A stretch of DNA of 7,419 nucleotides from Thermoplasmata archaeon. Its GTDB lineage: Archaea; Thermoplasmatota; Thermoplasmata; Lutacidiplasmatales; UBA184. The stretch is from assembly GCA_030039995.1 (NCBI GenBank), contig JASHUL010000048.1:1-7419 (forward strand), in the 5' to 3' direction. This document shows, piece by piece, positions 1 to 5,865 of the stretch. Below the pieces are notes generated by a model. The model was not told where the DNA came from, did not search any database, and worked only from the letters and a program-made list of their open reading frames with translations. Both the position numbers and the translations under genes were made by a program. Position 1 is the first letter of the stretch; each line of letters begins with the position of its first letter.

Positions 1-135
1 GAAGAGTCGTGGCGGCTCTACGACCCGCTTCTCCGCCGACCGCCGCCGTTGAGTTTCTATCCGGCGGGGTCCTGGGGGCCGGCCGAGGCGGAGAGCCTCG
101 TGCGCGAGTGGGGTCACCGGTGGTACGTCGAGTAG
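1..135 (+). CDS. zwf: Glucose-6-phosphate 1-dehydrogenase, C-terminal fragment
   Basis: This is the last 44 codons of a gene that begins left of the window, read in frame 1 and ending at TAG 133-135. The translated tail contains YPAGSWGPAEAESL followed by a closing G-H-R-W. This matches the conserved C-terminus of bacterial-type glucose-6-phosphate dehydrogenase (Y-x-A-G-S/T-W-G-P, then a final G-x-x-W). The enzyme oxidises glucose 6-phosphate to 6-phosphoglucono-1,5-lactone with NADP+ (sometimes NAD+) in the cytoplasm, the first step of the oxidative pentose phosphate pathway. The identification rests on this short tail only, so cofactor preference and the NADP-binding N-terminus cannot be judged. 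The next gene is a 6-phosphogluconolactonase that overlaps the 3' end, which strongly supports the call. The non-homologous haloarchaeal glucose-6-phosphate dehydrogenase (azf) does not have this tail. Confidence 0.9.
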   Translation, partial: EESWRLYDPLLRRPPPLSFYPAGSWGPAEAESLVREWGHRWYVE

Positions 136-887
136 CGGCCCGGCTCGAGGTCTTCCGCGACCTGGCCGACGCGAGCGATGCGCTCGCGCGACGCGTCGTA
201 GCGAACGCCCGCGCCGCGGTGAAGGAGCGGGGGCGATTTTCGTGGGTGATCTCGGGCGGCCGCACCCCGTTGGGACTCTACGAGCGCCTCGCCGGTCCGC
301 TCGGACGCCCCCTGCCGTGGGCCGCCACCGAGGTGTACTTCGCCGACGAGCGGTGTGTTGCTCCGGCGCGCCCGGACAGCAATTTCGGTTCCGCGTGGTC
401 GACGTTCCTTCATCGGGTTCCGATCTCCCGCCGTCGGGTGCAGCGGCTCCGGGGCGAGGTCCGGCCCCCCTCGGCCGAGGCGGCGCGGTACGCACGTCTG
501 ATCGGCCGCCTCGACGGTCCGGAGCCGCGCTTCGACGTGGTGTTGCTGGGGATCGGGCCGGACGGGCACACCGCGTCGCTGTTTCCGGGCGCGCCGGCCA
601 CACGCGAGCGCCGCCGCTCGGTCGTCGCCGTTCGGCGGGCCGGCCAGCCGCCGTACGTACCTCGACTCACTCTCACGCCGCGGGCCCTCTCCTCGGCCCG
701 CGACGTCTGCTTTCTCGTGGCCGGAGCCGACAAGGCCGACGCGCTCCGGAGAACCCTCTCCGCGCCCCCGGCGGGCGATACGGCGTATCCCGCGAGCTTG
801 ATCCGGCCGTCGTCGCCGGCGACCTGGTTCGTCGACCGAGCCGCGTCGGGAGGTTCATCCGCGTCGCGCCGGGGACGCGGTCCCTGA
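120..887 (+). CDS. pgl: 6-phosphogluconolactonase (DevB/SOL type)
   Basis: This cytoplasmic enzyme hydrolyses 6-phosphogluconolactone to 6-phosphogluconate, the step after glucose-6-phosphate dehydrogenase. The family landmarks occur in order: a V-I-S-G-G-R-T-P phosphate-binding loop, V-Y-F-A-D-E-R, P-D-S-N-F-G, the signature G-I-G-P-D-G-H-T-A-S-L-F-P-G near the middle, V-A-G-A-D-K-A, and a C-terminal P-A-S-L ... W-F-V-D. The frame is open from position 9, but the region before about 120 is the zwf 3' end. GTG at 120 gives 255 residues, close to the usual 220-260, and overlaps zwf by 16 bases, which suggests translational coupling. GTG at 108 is the alternative. A weak G-run at 110-113 precedes the chosen start. 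The last 15 or so residues (S, G and R rich) lie beyond the conserved fold and overlap the 3' end of the opposite-strand kinase gene. Function is secure; the exact start is not. Confidence 0.92.
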   Translation: MVRRVAARLEVFRDLADASDALARRVVANARAAVKERGRFSWVISGGRTPLGLYERLAGPLGRPLPWAATEVYFADERCVAPARPDSNFGSAWSTFLHRVPISRRRVQRLRGEVRPPSAEAARYARLIGRLDGPEPRFDVVLLGIGPDGHTASLFPGAPATRERRRSVVAVRRAGQPPYVPRLTLTPRALSSARDVCFLVAGADKADALRRTLSAPPAGDTAYPASLIRPSSPATWFVDRAASGGSSASRRGRGP

Positions 888-1598
888 GTCTCGGGGCGGA
901 CGAGCTGGGCTTCCCGGGAGGGCGCCCTTCCACAGACGGACGCCCCCCACGACCGCGTTCCGATTGTCTCCGCGCTCGGTGAGCGGAGGCAGCACCCTCA
1001 GCTTCCGAACGTTCCCTCCGCCCATCACGATGTACTCGGGTTCGAGCGCCGCCGTGAGGAGTCGGGTGACGTCCAGGACTTCCTTCTGCCACTTCTTCCG
1101 ACCCAGCCGCCGCAGGGCCGCTTCGCCGACGAACTGTTCGTAGGTCTTCCCCTTCTTGTACGGGAGGTGCGCGAGCTCCATCGGCTCGAGCTGGCCGTCA
1201 ATGACGAGCGCCGTGCCCAGCCCCGTACCGAGTCCGAGAAACAGCATCCGGCCCCCGTGATAGCTTCCGAGCGCCTGCATCGCCGCGTCGTTCACGACCC
1301 GCGTCGGACATCCGAAGGCGCGGTCGAAGTCGAAACCGACCCATCCCTTGCCCAGATTCGGAGGCTCGCCCACGATTCGGCCCCGGATGACGACGCCCGG
1401 ATATCCCACCGACACGCGGTCGAAGCGTTGGTGACGGAGGACCGGCTCGATCTTCCGGAGCATCTTCTCCGGCGTCAGGTTCCGGCCGGAAGCGACCTTG
1501 ACCTCGCCGTCCCGGTCGGAGAACCCGACCTTGACGTGGCTCCCTCCGATGTCGAGCACGAGGACGCGGCGGCGAGGCACGGGCCGACGGCGTGGCAT
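855..1598 (-). CDS. ROK-family glucokinase (polyphosphate-glucokinase-like)
   Basis: This 247-residue sugar kinase belongs to the ASKHA/ROK fold. It probably phosphorylates glucose to glucose 6-phosphate, feeding the adjacent dehydrogenase. Visible motifs are the N-terminal phosphate-1 loop L-D-I-G-G-S-H-V-K (15-23), V-G-Y-P-G (64-68), N103-D104 with D104 as the expected catalytic base, the phosphate-2 loop L-G-L-G-T-G-L-G-T-A (121-130), E141-L-A-H144, and M-G-G-G-N (192-196). The zinc motif C-x-C-G-x-x-G-C-x-E of many ROK kinases and repressors is absent, as in polyphosphate glucokinases. There is no DNA-binding N-terminus, so a repressor role is unlikely. The H-L-P-Y-K-K-G-K-T-Y-E stretch resembles bacterial polyphosphate-glucokinase-like proteins. 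Phosphoryl donor (ATP or polyphosphate) cannot be read from sequence. The ATG at 1598 is supported by an AT box 25-30 bases upstream. The last 24 or so residues are low-complexity and overlap pgl by 33 bases. Confidence 0.85.
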   Translation of the reverse strand: MPRRRPVPRRRVLVLDIGGSHVKVGFSDRDGEVKVASGRNLTPEKMLRKIEPVLRHQRFDRVSVGYPGVVIRGRIVGEPPNLGKGWVGFDFDRAFGCPTRVVNDAAMQALGSYHGGRMLFLGLGTGLGTALVIDGQLEPMELAHLPYKKGKTYEQFVGEAALRRLGRKKWQKEVLDVTRLLTAALEPEYIVMGGGNVRKLRVLPPLTERGDNRNAVVGGVRLWKGALPGSPARPPRDSGTASPARRG

Positions 1599-1622
1599 CG
1601 TCCGAGGCAGCGCCGCCCGCCG

Positions 1623-1628
1623 ATTAAG
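1623..1628 (-). promoter_or_regulatory. Putative archaeal TATA box of the ROK kinase gene
   Basis: On the minus strand this reads CTTAAT, an isolated AT-rich island in very GC-rich DNA, lying 25-30 bases upstream of the ATG at 1598. That spacing places transcription start at or next to the start codon, which implies a leaderless mRNA. No Shine-Dalgarno sequence is seen between box and ATG. The box alone is weak evidence; its position repeats at other genes here. Confidence 0.5.
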
Positions 1629-1673
1629 CCTCGGGGTCGGTCGAGGCGGCTTTCGGCCGGGGCCGCTCCGAGG

Positions 1674-2318
1674 TCACGTGACCGCGCGGAACGCGACGTT
1701 GAAGTTGCCGAGCGCCGACGCGACCCGCACCCACAAGGGAACGAGCGTCTCGAGCCAACGGGCGTTCTCGATCCCGCCGAGGTCGAGCGGGGGGTCCCAC
1801 CCGAACTCCTTCAGCACGGAGGCGACGGTCGCCTTCGCCGAGGCGTCGTCGCCCGCGATCATCATGGTCGGGGGTGCGGTCAGCATCGACGGTCGGACCA
1901 TGATCGGAGCGGGAACGATGTTGAAGCACTTCACCACCCGCGCGTGCGGGAGTTGGCGCTGATGTCGCTCCCCGAGCGAGTCGTTCAACCCGACGAAGAT
2001 CCCGGGCGGCATCCCCCTGGAGAAGTCGAGCGGGTTGGTCGTGTCGATGACCGTCTTCCCGTCGAGGTTCGTGGGACCCGCGAGCTTGAGGACCTCCGAG
2101 CTCACGTCGCCGAGACACGAGAGGACGACGAGCTCCCCGTGCCGCGCCGCCTCGGCGAACGTCGCGACGGTGGCGGTGCCGCGGGTGCTCGCCGCCCATT
2201 GGACGAGCTCGGGTTTTCCTGGGGTCCGGGTCCCGAGTCGGACATCGTGCCCGTGTTCGGCGAAGCCGCTACCCAACGTTCGTCCGACGATTCCGCTGCC
2301 GAGGATCCCGACGCGCAT
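1674..2318 (-). CDS. COG2085 NADPH:F420 reductase-like dinucleotide-binding protein
   Basis: The 214-residue protein has an N-terminal Rossmann fold: M-R-V-G-I-L-G-S-G-I-V-G gives the G-x-G-x-x-G loop (7-12). T30-R31 follows the second strand, where NADP-preferring members place residues that bind the 2'-phosphate. Later landmarks are V-I-D-T-T-N-P-L, V-V-K-C-F-N, M-I-A-G-D-D-A-S-A-K-A-T-V and E-N-A-R-W-L-E-T-L, all typical of COG2085. This family includes archaeal F420H2:NADP+ oxidoreductase (Fno), which exchanges hydride between NADPH and coenzyme F420. The T-N-P and K-C-F-N segments look more like the broad COG2085 group than the methanogen enzymes, so F420 use is plausible but unproven. 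Length matches the family (about 210-225). The frame stays open far upstream (to 3080), but ATG at 2318 begins the Rossmann strand and has an AT box 24-30 bases before it. Its neighbour is the NADPH-forming pentose phosphate module. Confidence 0.82.
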   Translation of the reverse strand: MRVGILGSGIVGRTLGSGFAEHGHDVRLGTRTPGKPELVQWAASTRGTATVATFAEAARHGELVVLSCLGDVSSEVLKLAGPTNLDGKTVIDTTNPLDFSRGMPPGIFVGLNDSLGERHQRQLPHARVVKCFNIVPAPIMVRPSMLTAPPTMMIAGDDASAKATVASVLKEFGWDPPLDLGGIENARWLETLVPLWVRVASALGNFNVAFRAVT

Positions 2319-2341
2319 CGCCGCCCGACGGGGCGACCGGC

Positions 2342-2348
2342 GATAACC
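2342..2348 (-). promoter_or_regulatory. Putative archaeal TATA box of the COG2085 gene
   Basis: The minus strand reads GGTTATC 24-30 bases upstream of the ATG at 2318. There is no Shine-Dalgarno match in the GC-rich gap, so a leaderless transcript is likely. The sequence is a weak TATA match; support comes from the same spacing seen at the genes starting at 1598 and 6306. Confidence 0.45.
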
Positions 2349-2407
2349 CTTACCGGGTCCGGAGGCGCGGCACGGAACGAGCGGTGAGCCCCCCGCGTGA
2401 GTTCCAA

Positions 2408-2415
2408 CTTTAAGT
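2408..2415 (+). promoter_or_regulatory. Putative TATA box of the ABC exporter operon
   Basis: CTTTAAGT is the strongest AT-rich island in the 126-base divergent spacer between the COG2085 gene and the ABC operon. It lies 30-37 bases before the ATG at 2445, so transcription would start a few bases upstream of the gene. A G-A-G-G-C-G-A-T-T element at 2428-2436 resembles an archaeal Shine-Dalgarno with one mismatch and suitable spacing. It would be partly or wholly outside the mRNA if this TATA box sets the start site. Which of the two matters cannot be decided from sequence. Confidence 0.5.
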
Positions 2416-2444
2416 GGCCGTACGGTTGAGGCGATTCGATCCGC

Positions 2445-3464
2445 ATGACCGACCCCATCACCGCGACCGACCTCGTCAAGGTCTATGCCGGGAAGGTCCG
2501 CGCCGTGGACGGCGTGGGCTTCTCCGTGCGCGAGGGCGAAATGTACGGCTTCCTGGGTCCCAACGGGGCCGGGAAGACCACGACCGTTCAGATGCTCACG
2601 GGCAACCTTCGCTTGACCGGAGGAAGCGCCTCGGTCGCGGGTCTGGACGTCGTGCGGTATTCGCACGAGGTCAAGCGTCGGATCGGCCTCGTCTTTCAGG
2701 AATCGACCGCCGACCCGGACCTGACGGGCCGGGAGAACCTCGAGCTGGCCGCCGCGCTGTTCGGGGTCCCCCTCCGGACCACGCGCTCGACGATCGACTC
2801 GCTGCTCGAGCGGATGCAGATCGGCGACGCCGCGGACCGCTTGGTCAAGACGTACTCGGGCGGGATGCGTCGGCGGCTGGAGCTCGGCGTCGGGATCATC
2901 CACTCCCCCAGCGTCCTGTTCCTGGACGAGCCGACGCTCGGGCTCGACCCGCAAGGGCGGGCCGGATTCTGGCGGTACGTGCTCGAGCTGCGCAAGGACC
3001 GGGGCATGACCGTCTTCGTCACCACGCACTACCTCGACGAGGCCGACACGTACTGCGACCGCATCGCCATCATCGACCACGGCAAGATCGTCGCGACCGG
3101 GACCCCTTCGGAGTTGAAGGACCGTCTCGGGGGCGACGTGGTCACGGTCCGCCTCACGAACGGAGGTTCGGCGGCGGTCGAGACCGTGCTCAAGGGTCTC
3201 CCCGGCGTGGTGTCGGTCGCCAAGTTCGAGGACGTCTACCGGGTCAAGGTGCCGAGGGGGGAGGAGCTCATCCCGCGGCTGGTCGAGGCGTGCGACCAGA
3301 GCGGGATCCGCCTCGCCGGCGTGTCGCTGAAGCGACCGAGCCTGGACGAGGTGTTCCTCGAGTTCACGGGGCGTGAGTACCGGGAGGACGAGGGGCTCAC
3401 CGCGACCGACCGCGCGGTCCGTATCGGCCAGGTACAGCAGGCGTTCGGGAGGGCCCGGCGATGA
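2445..3464 (+). CDS. ABC exporter ATP-binding protein, DrrA type
   Basis: This 339-residue protein is the cytoplasmic ATPase of an ABC-2 exporter; its membrane partner is the next gene. Motifs seen: Walker A G-P-N-G-A-G-K-T-T (38-46), Q-loop glutamine Q85, ABC signature Y-S-G-G-M-R-R-R-L (137-145), Walker B L-F-L-D-E-P (158-163) with catalytic E162, D-loop G-L-D (166-168), and H-loop H195 in T-T-H-Y-L-D-E-A-D. All catalytic residues are present, so it should be active. The signature with S-G-G-M and the C-terminal domain of about 100 residues (from about 220) ending in S-L-D-E-V-F-L-E-F-T-G-R are typical of the daunorubicin-resistance (DrrA) group. About 25 further residues follow that point. 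Substrate is unknown: family members export drugs, lipids or glycans. The stop codon overlaps the permease start (ATGA), so the two are almost certainly co-translated. Confidence 0.93.
   Translation: MTDPITATDLVKVYAGKVRAVDGVGFSVREGEMYGFLGPNGAGKTTTVQMLTGNLRLTGGSASVAGLDVVRYSHEVKRRIGLVFQESTADPDLTGRENLELAAALFGVPLRTTRSTIDSLLERMQIGDAADRLVKTYSGGMRRRLELGVGIIHSPSVLFLDEPTLGLDPQGRAGFWRYVLELRKDRGMTVFVTTHYLDEADTYCDRIAIIDHGKIVATGTPSELKDRLGGDVVTVRLTNGGSAAVETVLKGLPGVVSVAKFEDVYRVKVPRGEELIPRLVEACDQSGIRLAGVSLKRPSLDEVFLEFTGREYREDEGLTATDRAVRIGQVQQAFGRARR
3447..3453 (+). promoter_or_regulatory. Shine-Dalgarno site of the ABC permease
   Basis: GGGAGGG lies inside the end of the ATPase gene, 7 bases before the permease ATG at 3461. 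It is the clearest ribosome-binding site in the window and sits at an operon-internal gene. The operon-leading genes rely on AT boxes near the start codon instead, a contrast typical of archaea with leaderless first genes. Confidence 0.7.
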
Positions 3465-4300
3465 TCCGCGAGCTCGCCGCGCTCACCCGGCGCGAGATGC
3501 TTCGACTCGCGCGAAACCCCCAGGCGATCATCACCGCGCTGCTGCTGCCGATCCTCTACCTGCTCTTGTTCGGTCAGGCGTTCAACATCGGCGCCTTCTT
3601 TTCCGCGCAGCCGAACGGCCAGGCGGAGCTCCTGATCGCGCTGCGGGGCGCGCCGACCTACTTCTCGTACTTCTCCGCAGGGATGACCGGGTTCGTGGCG
3701 GTCACGGCGACCCTGTTCATCGGCGCGAACGTCATTTTCGACCGACTGTTCGGCATCCTGAAGCGTACGGCGGCCAGCCCCGCGACGGCGACCGCGATCT
3801 TCGGCTCCCGGCTGCTCGCGGGGATGATCCAGCCGGTCGGTCTCGCGTTCCTCGTCATCGGTCTCGCGGTCGCGGTCGGCCACCTCGGATTGAACGGTCT
3901 CGAGGTGACCGCGCCGTTCTCGATCGTCGGCATCGCCGAGATCGTCCTCGCGATCGTGATCATCTCGGCGATGTTCGCGTCGCTGTTCCTCGCGATCGGA
4001 TTCTCGATCGAGCAACCCCAGTCGTACTTCGCGGCCGTGAACGCCATCAACCTCCCCGTGCTCCTGACCTCGGCGGCCCTCTACCCGTGGGGCACGATGC
4101 CCGCCTGGTTCCGGGACGTCGCGTCCTACAACCCGGTGACCCTCGCGGTCAACGTCCTGCGGGAGAACATGTTCGCCGGGGCTTCGGCGTACTATCCGTA
4201 CGGACCGGGGATCTACCTGCTCGGCCTGCTCGCGTGGGCCCTCGCGATGTTCGTGGTCGCCACCTTCCTCGCGGGACGGGCGCTCGCGCCGCGGGACTGA
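3461..4300 (+). CDS. ABC-2 type exporter permease, DrrB type
   Basis: This is a 279-residue integral membrane protein and the partner of the upstream ATPase. Hydrophobic segments at roughly 22-40, 70-92, 118-140, 155-181, 188-208 and 250-272 give the six-helix plan of ABC-2 permeases, with a short cytoplasmic N-terminal amphipathic stretch rich in R. The loop after helix 2, F-D-R-L-F-G-I-L-K-R-T-A-A-S-P (93-107), matches the conserved coupling segment (E/D-R-x-x-G ... P). The motif P-A-W-F-R-D-V-A-S-Y-N-P-V-T (214-227) before the last helix is also a family hallmark. Length is normal for DrrB proteins. The gene starts within the ATPase stop (ATGA) and has a good Shine-Dalgarno at 3447-3453. 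Substrate is unknown. The stop codon lies in a 20-bp palindrome shared with the oppositely oriented MFS gene. Confidence 0.92.
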   Translation: MIRELAALTRREMLRLARNPQAIITALLLPILYLLLFGQAFNIGAFFSAQPNGQAELLIALRGAPTYFSYFSAGMTGFVAVTATLFIGANVIFDRLFGILKRTAASPATATAIFGSRLLAGMIQPVGLAFLVIGLAVAVGHLGLNGLEVTAPFSIVGIAEIVLAIVIISAMFASLFLAIGFSIEQPQSYFAAVNAINLPVLLTSAALYPWGTMPAWFRDVASYNPVTLAVNVLRENMFAGASAYYPYGPGIYLLGLLAWALAMFVVATFLAGRALAPRD

Positions 4301-4314
4301 GCGGCCGCTCAGTC
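4295..4314. repeat. Perfect 20-bp palindrome containing both convergent stop codons
   Basis: GACTGAGCGGCCGCTCAGTC is identical to its reverse complement, with no loop and no mismatch. It contains the TGA of the ABC permease (4298-4300) and, on the other strand, the TGA of the MFS gene (4309-4311), so each gene reads the same G-A-C-T-G-A at its end. It covers the entire 8-base gap between the genes. No oligo-T tract follows on either strand, so it does not look like a standard intrinsic terminator, though a bidirectional end signal or 3' RNA hairpin is possible. Confidence 0.6.
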
Positions 4315-5760
4315 GTCGGGCGCCGGGACCGGCTCCGGGGTCGGCGGCGGCGGCCGCCCCCGCAGACTCACCGGGATCAGGGAGATCAGGACGAGCGCGG
4401 CCGACGCGAAGAAGATCAGGTGGATCGAGTTCAGGAAACCGGCGGCGATCGCGCCGCCGCCGGTGACCGTCCCTCCGGTCAGGATCACCTCGAGCGCCGA
4501 CCGCGGCACGACCGAGGACATGATCACGAGCGTGATCCCGAGGCTGACCGTCGAGCCCGTGTTCAGGAAGGTCGTGCCGACGCCGGACGCGACCCCCCGA
4601 CGGTTCGGAGGCACGGCGGTCATCATCGTCGCGCGGTTCGGAGCGGCGAACAGTCCCATGCCCGCGCCTACGAGGATCAACGGCGGCGTGAGCTGAAGGA
4701 ACGTATCGTCGGCGCCGATCGTCCCGAGCCAGAGGAACCCGGACGCCGAGATCAGCAGGCCGAAGACCGTGAACCACGTCGGCCCGTACCGGTCCGACAG
4801 CCAGCCGCTCACGGGCCCGAAGGTCGCGAGCGACGCGGAGACGGGGATGAGATAGAGTCCGGCCGTGAACGGGTCGAGGTACCGCGGCGGGCCCTGCAAG
4901 TAGAACACGAGCACGAACGTGAACGCCCCGCGGGCGAGGGAGTTCAACAGCGTCGCCGTCGTCGTGGTCGAGAAGATCCGGTTCCGAAAGAGCGAGAGGT
5001 CGAGCATGGGCGACGGCACGACCGACTCGATCCAGACGAACGCGAGCAGGACGAACCCCCCGGCGACTGCGATCAGGATCGCCGGAAGGGACGCGAGGTC
5101 GCCGAGCGCCCCCAACGTGACCCCGACCAGGATGAGGGTCAGGCCGAGGGCGAACGCGACGTTGCCGACCCAGTCGATCGTCGGCCGGTCCTCGCGGGCG
5201 GCCAGCTCCTTTAGGTCCCAGTGGGCGCGGAGCGTGGCCACGAGGCCGATCGGGACATTGACGAAGAAAATCCCCCGCCAGCCGATCGGGCTCGCGGTGA
5301 TGATCCCGCCGAGCACGAGGCCGGCCACGGCACCCACGACGATCGAGATCTGGTTGATGCCGAGCGCCCGCCCCCGTTCGTTCGGCGGGAAGGCGTCGGT
5401 GATGATCGCCGCGGAGTTGGCGAAGAGAAACCCGGCACCGACCGCCTGCACGAGGCGGAAGAGGACGAGCTCGGTGCCGGTGCCCGAGATCCCGCAGAGC
5501 AACGAGCCGACGGTGAAGACGGCAAAGCCGAGCACGTAGAGCCGCACTCGACCGAACATGTCCGAGAGACGGCCGAAGTTCAGGAGGACTACGGCCGTGA
5601 GGAGCGAGTAGCCGAGAAGGATCCAGAGGAGCGTGGTGGCGCTCGTCCCGGGCAACTCTCGTCCGATCGTGGGGAGCGAGATCAGGACGATGTTCGTGTC
5701 GATCGCGGCCATCAGGGTCGCGACGGTCGTATTCGAGAGGACCTTCCACTTGTACTGCAC
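4309..5760 (-). CDS. MFS exporter, DHA2 (EmrB/QacA) 14-TM family
   Basis: This 483-residue membrane protein probably exports drugs or other small molecules by proton antiport. Landmarks are D21 in helix 1 (D-T-N-I-V-L-I-S-L-P, motif D1), motif A G-R-L-S-D-M-F-G-R-V-R (63-73), motif B with R102 and Q105, a motif C region with G-L-V-L-G-G (147-152), and W-R-G-I-F-F-V-N-V-P-I-G (161-172), a hallmark of this family. A second motif-A-like loop occurs at G-W-L-S-D-R-Y-G-P (319-327). Length and hydrophobic pattern fit 14 helices. The C-terminus is a soluble proline-rich tail (470-483). The usual G-P of motif C is G-L here. The start is GTG at 5760, the only start before an in-frame stop; GGAG lies about 10 bases upstream. 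The CBS gene lies 105 bases upstream on the same strand, so co-transcription is possible. No dedicated regulator is nearby. Confidence 0.93.
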   Translation of the reverse strand: MQYKWKVLSNTTVATLMAAIDTNIVLISLPTIGRELPGTSATTLLWILLGYSLLTAVVLLNFGRLSDMFGRVRLYVLGFAVFTVGSLLCGISGTGTELVLFRLVQAVGAGFLFANSAAIITDAFPPNERGRALGINQISIVVGAVAGLVLGGIITASPIGWRGIFFVNVPIGLVATLRAHWDLKELAAREDRPTIDWVGNVAFALGLTLILVGVTLGALGDLASLPAILIAVAGGFVLLAFVWIESVVPSPMLDLSLFRNRIFSTTTTATLLNSLARGAFTFVLVFYLQGPPRYLDPFTAGLYLIPVSASLATFGPVSGWLSDRYGPTWFTVFGLLISASGFLWLGTIGADDTFLQLTPPLILVGAGMGLFAAPNRATMMTAVPPNRRGVASGVGTTFLNTGSTVSLGITLVIMSSVVPRSALEVILTGGTVTGGGAIAAGFLNSIHLIFFASAALVLISLIPVSLRGRPPPPTPEPVPAPDD

Positions 5761-5814
5761 GTGCGTTCGGCTCCGTCAGCGGGGGAGGCTCCGCTCGGCG
5801 CGGTCGGACGGTGG

Positions 5815-5833
5815 CCCGGTCCGTCGGACCGGG
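5815..5833. repeat. Inverted repeat in the CBS-MFS spacer
   Basis: CCCGGTCC (5815-5822) and GGACCGGG (5826-5833) form a perfect 8-bp stem with a 3-base loop, and a run of eight G (5831-5838) overlaps the right arm. It lies 33 bases after the CBS stop in the direction of transcription and 55 bases before the MFS start codon. In RNA it would be a very stable hairpin, but no U tract follows, so it is not a typical terminator. It could stabilise the CBS mRNA or shape the MFS leader. Confidence 0.45.
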
Positions 5834-5865
5834 GGGGGCGGTCGGGTCACGTTGGCGGCCCGCTC

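Noticed and set aside
9..119. An N-terminal extension of 6-phosphogluconolactonase starting at position 9
   Set aside because: This segment lies inside the zwf 3' coding region in another frame and has no resemblance to the lactonase family; GTG at 120 (or 108) fits family length.
1167..2387. A 406-codon plus-strand open frame
   Set aside because: It is antisense to the ROK kinase and COG2085 genes, with R/D/E/P-rich composition typical of a GC-rich shadow frame and no recognisable motif.
2319..3080. Upstream minus-strand extension of the COG2085 protein
   Set aside because: It runs antisense through the ABC ATPase gene and places a long non-homologous segment before a normal Rossmann N-terminus.
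3373..5214. A 613-codon plus-strand open frame
   Set aside because: It is out of frame with the ABC permease and antisense to the MFS gene, with no hydrophobic pattern or motif of its own.
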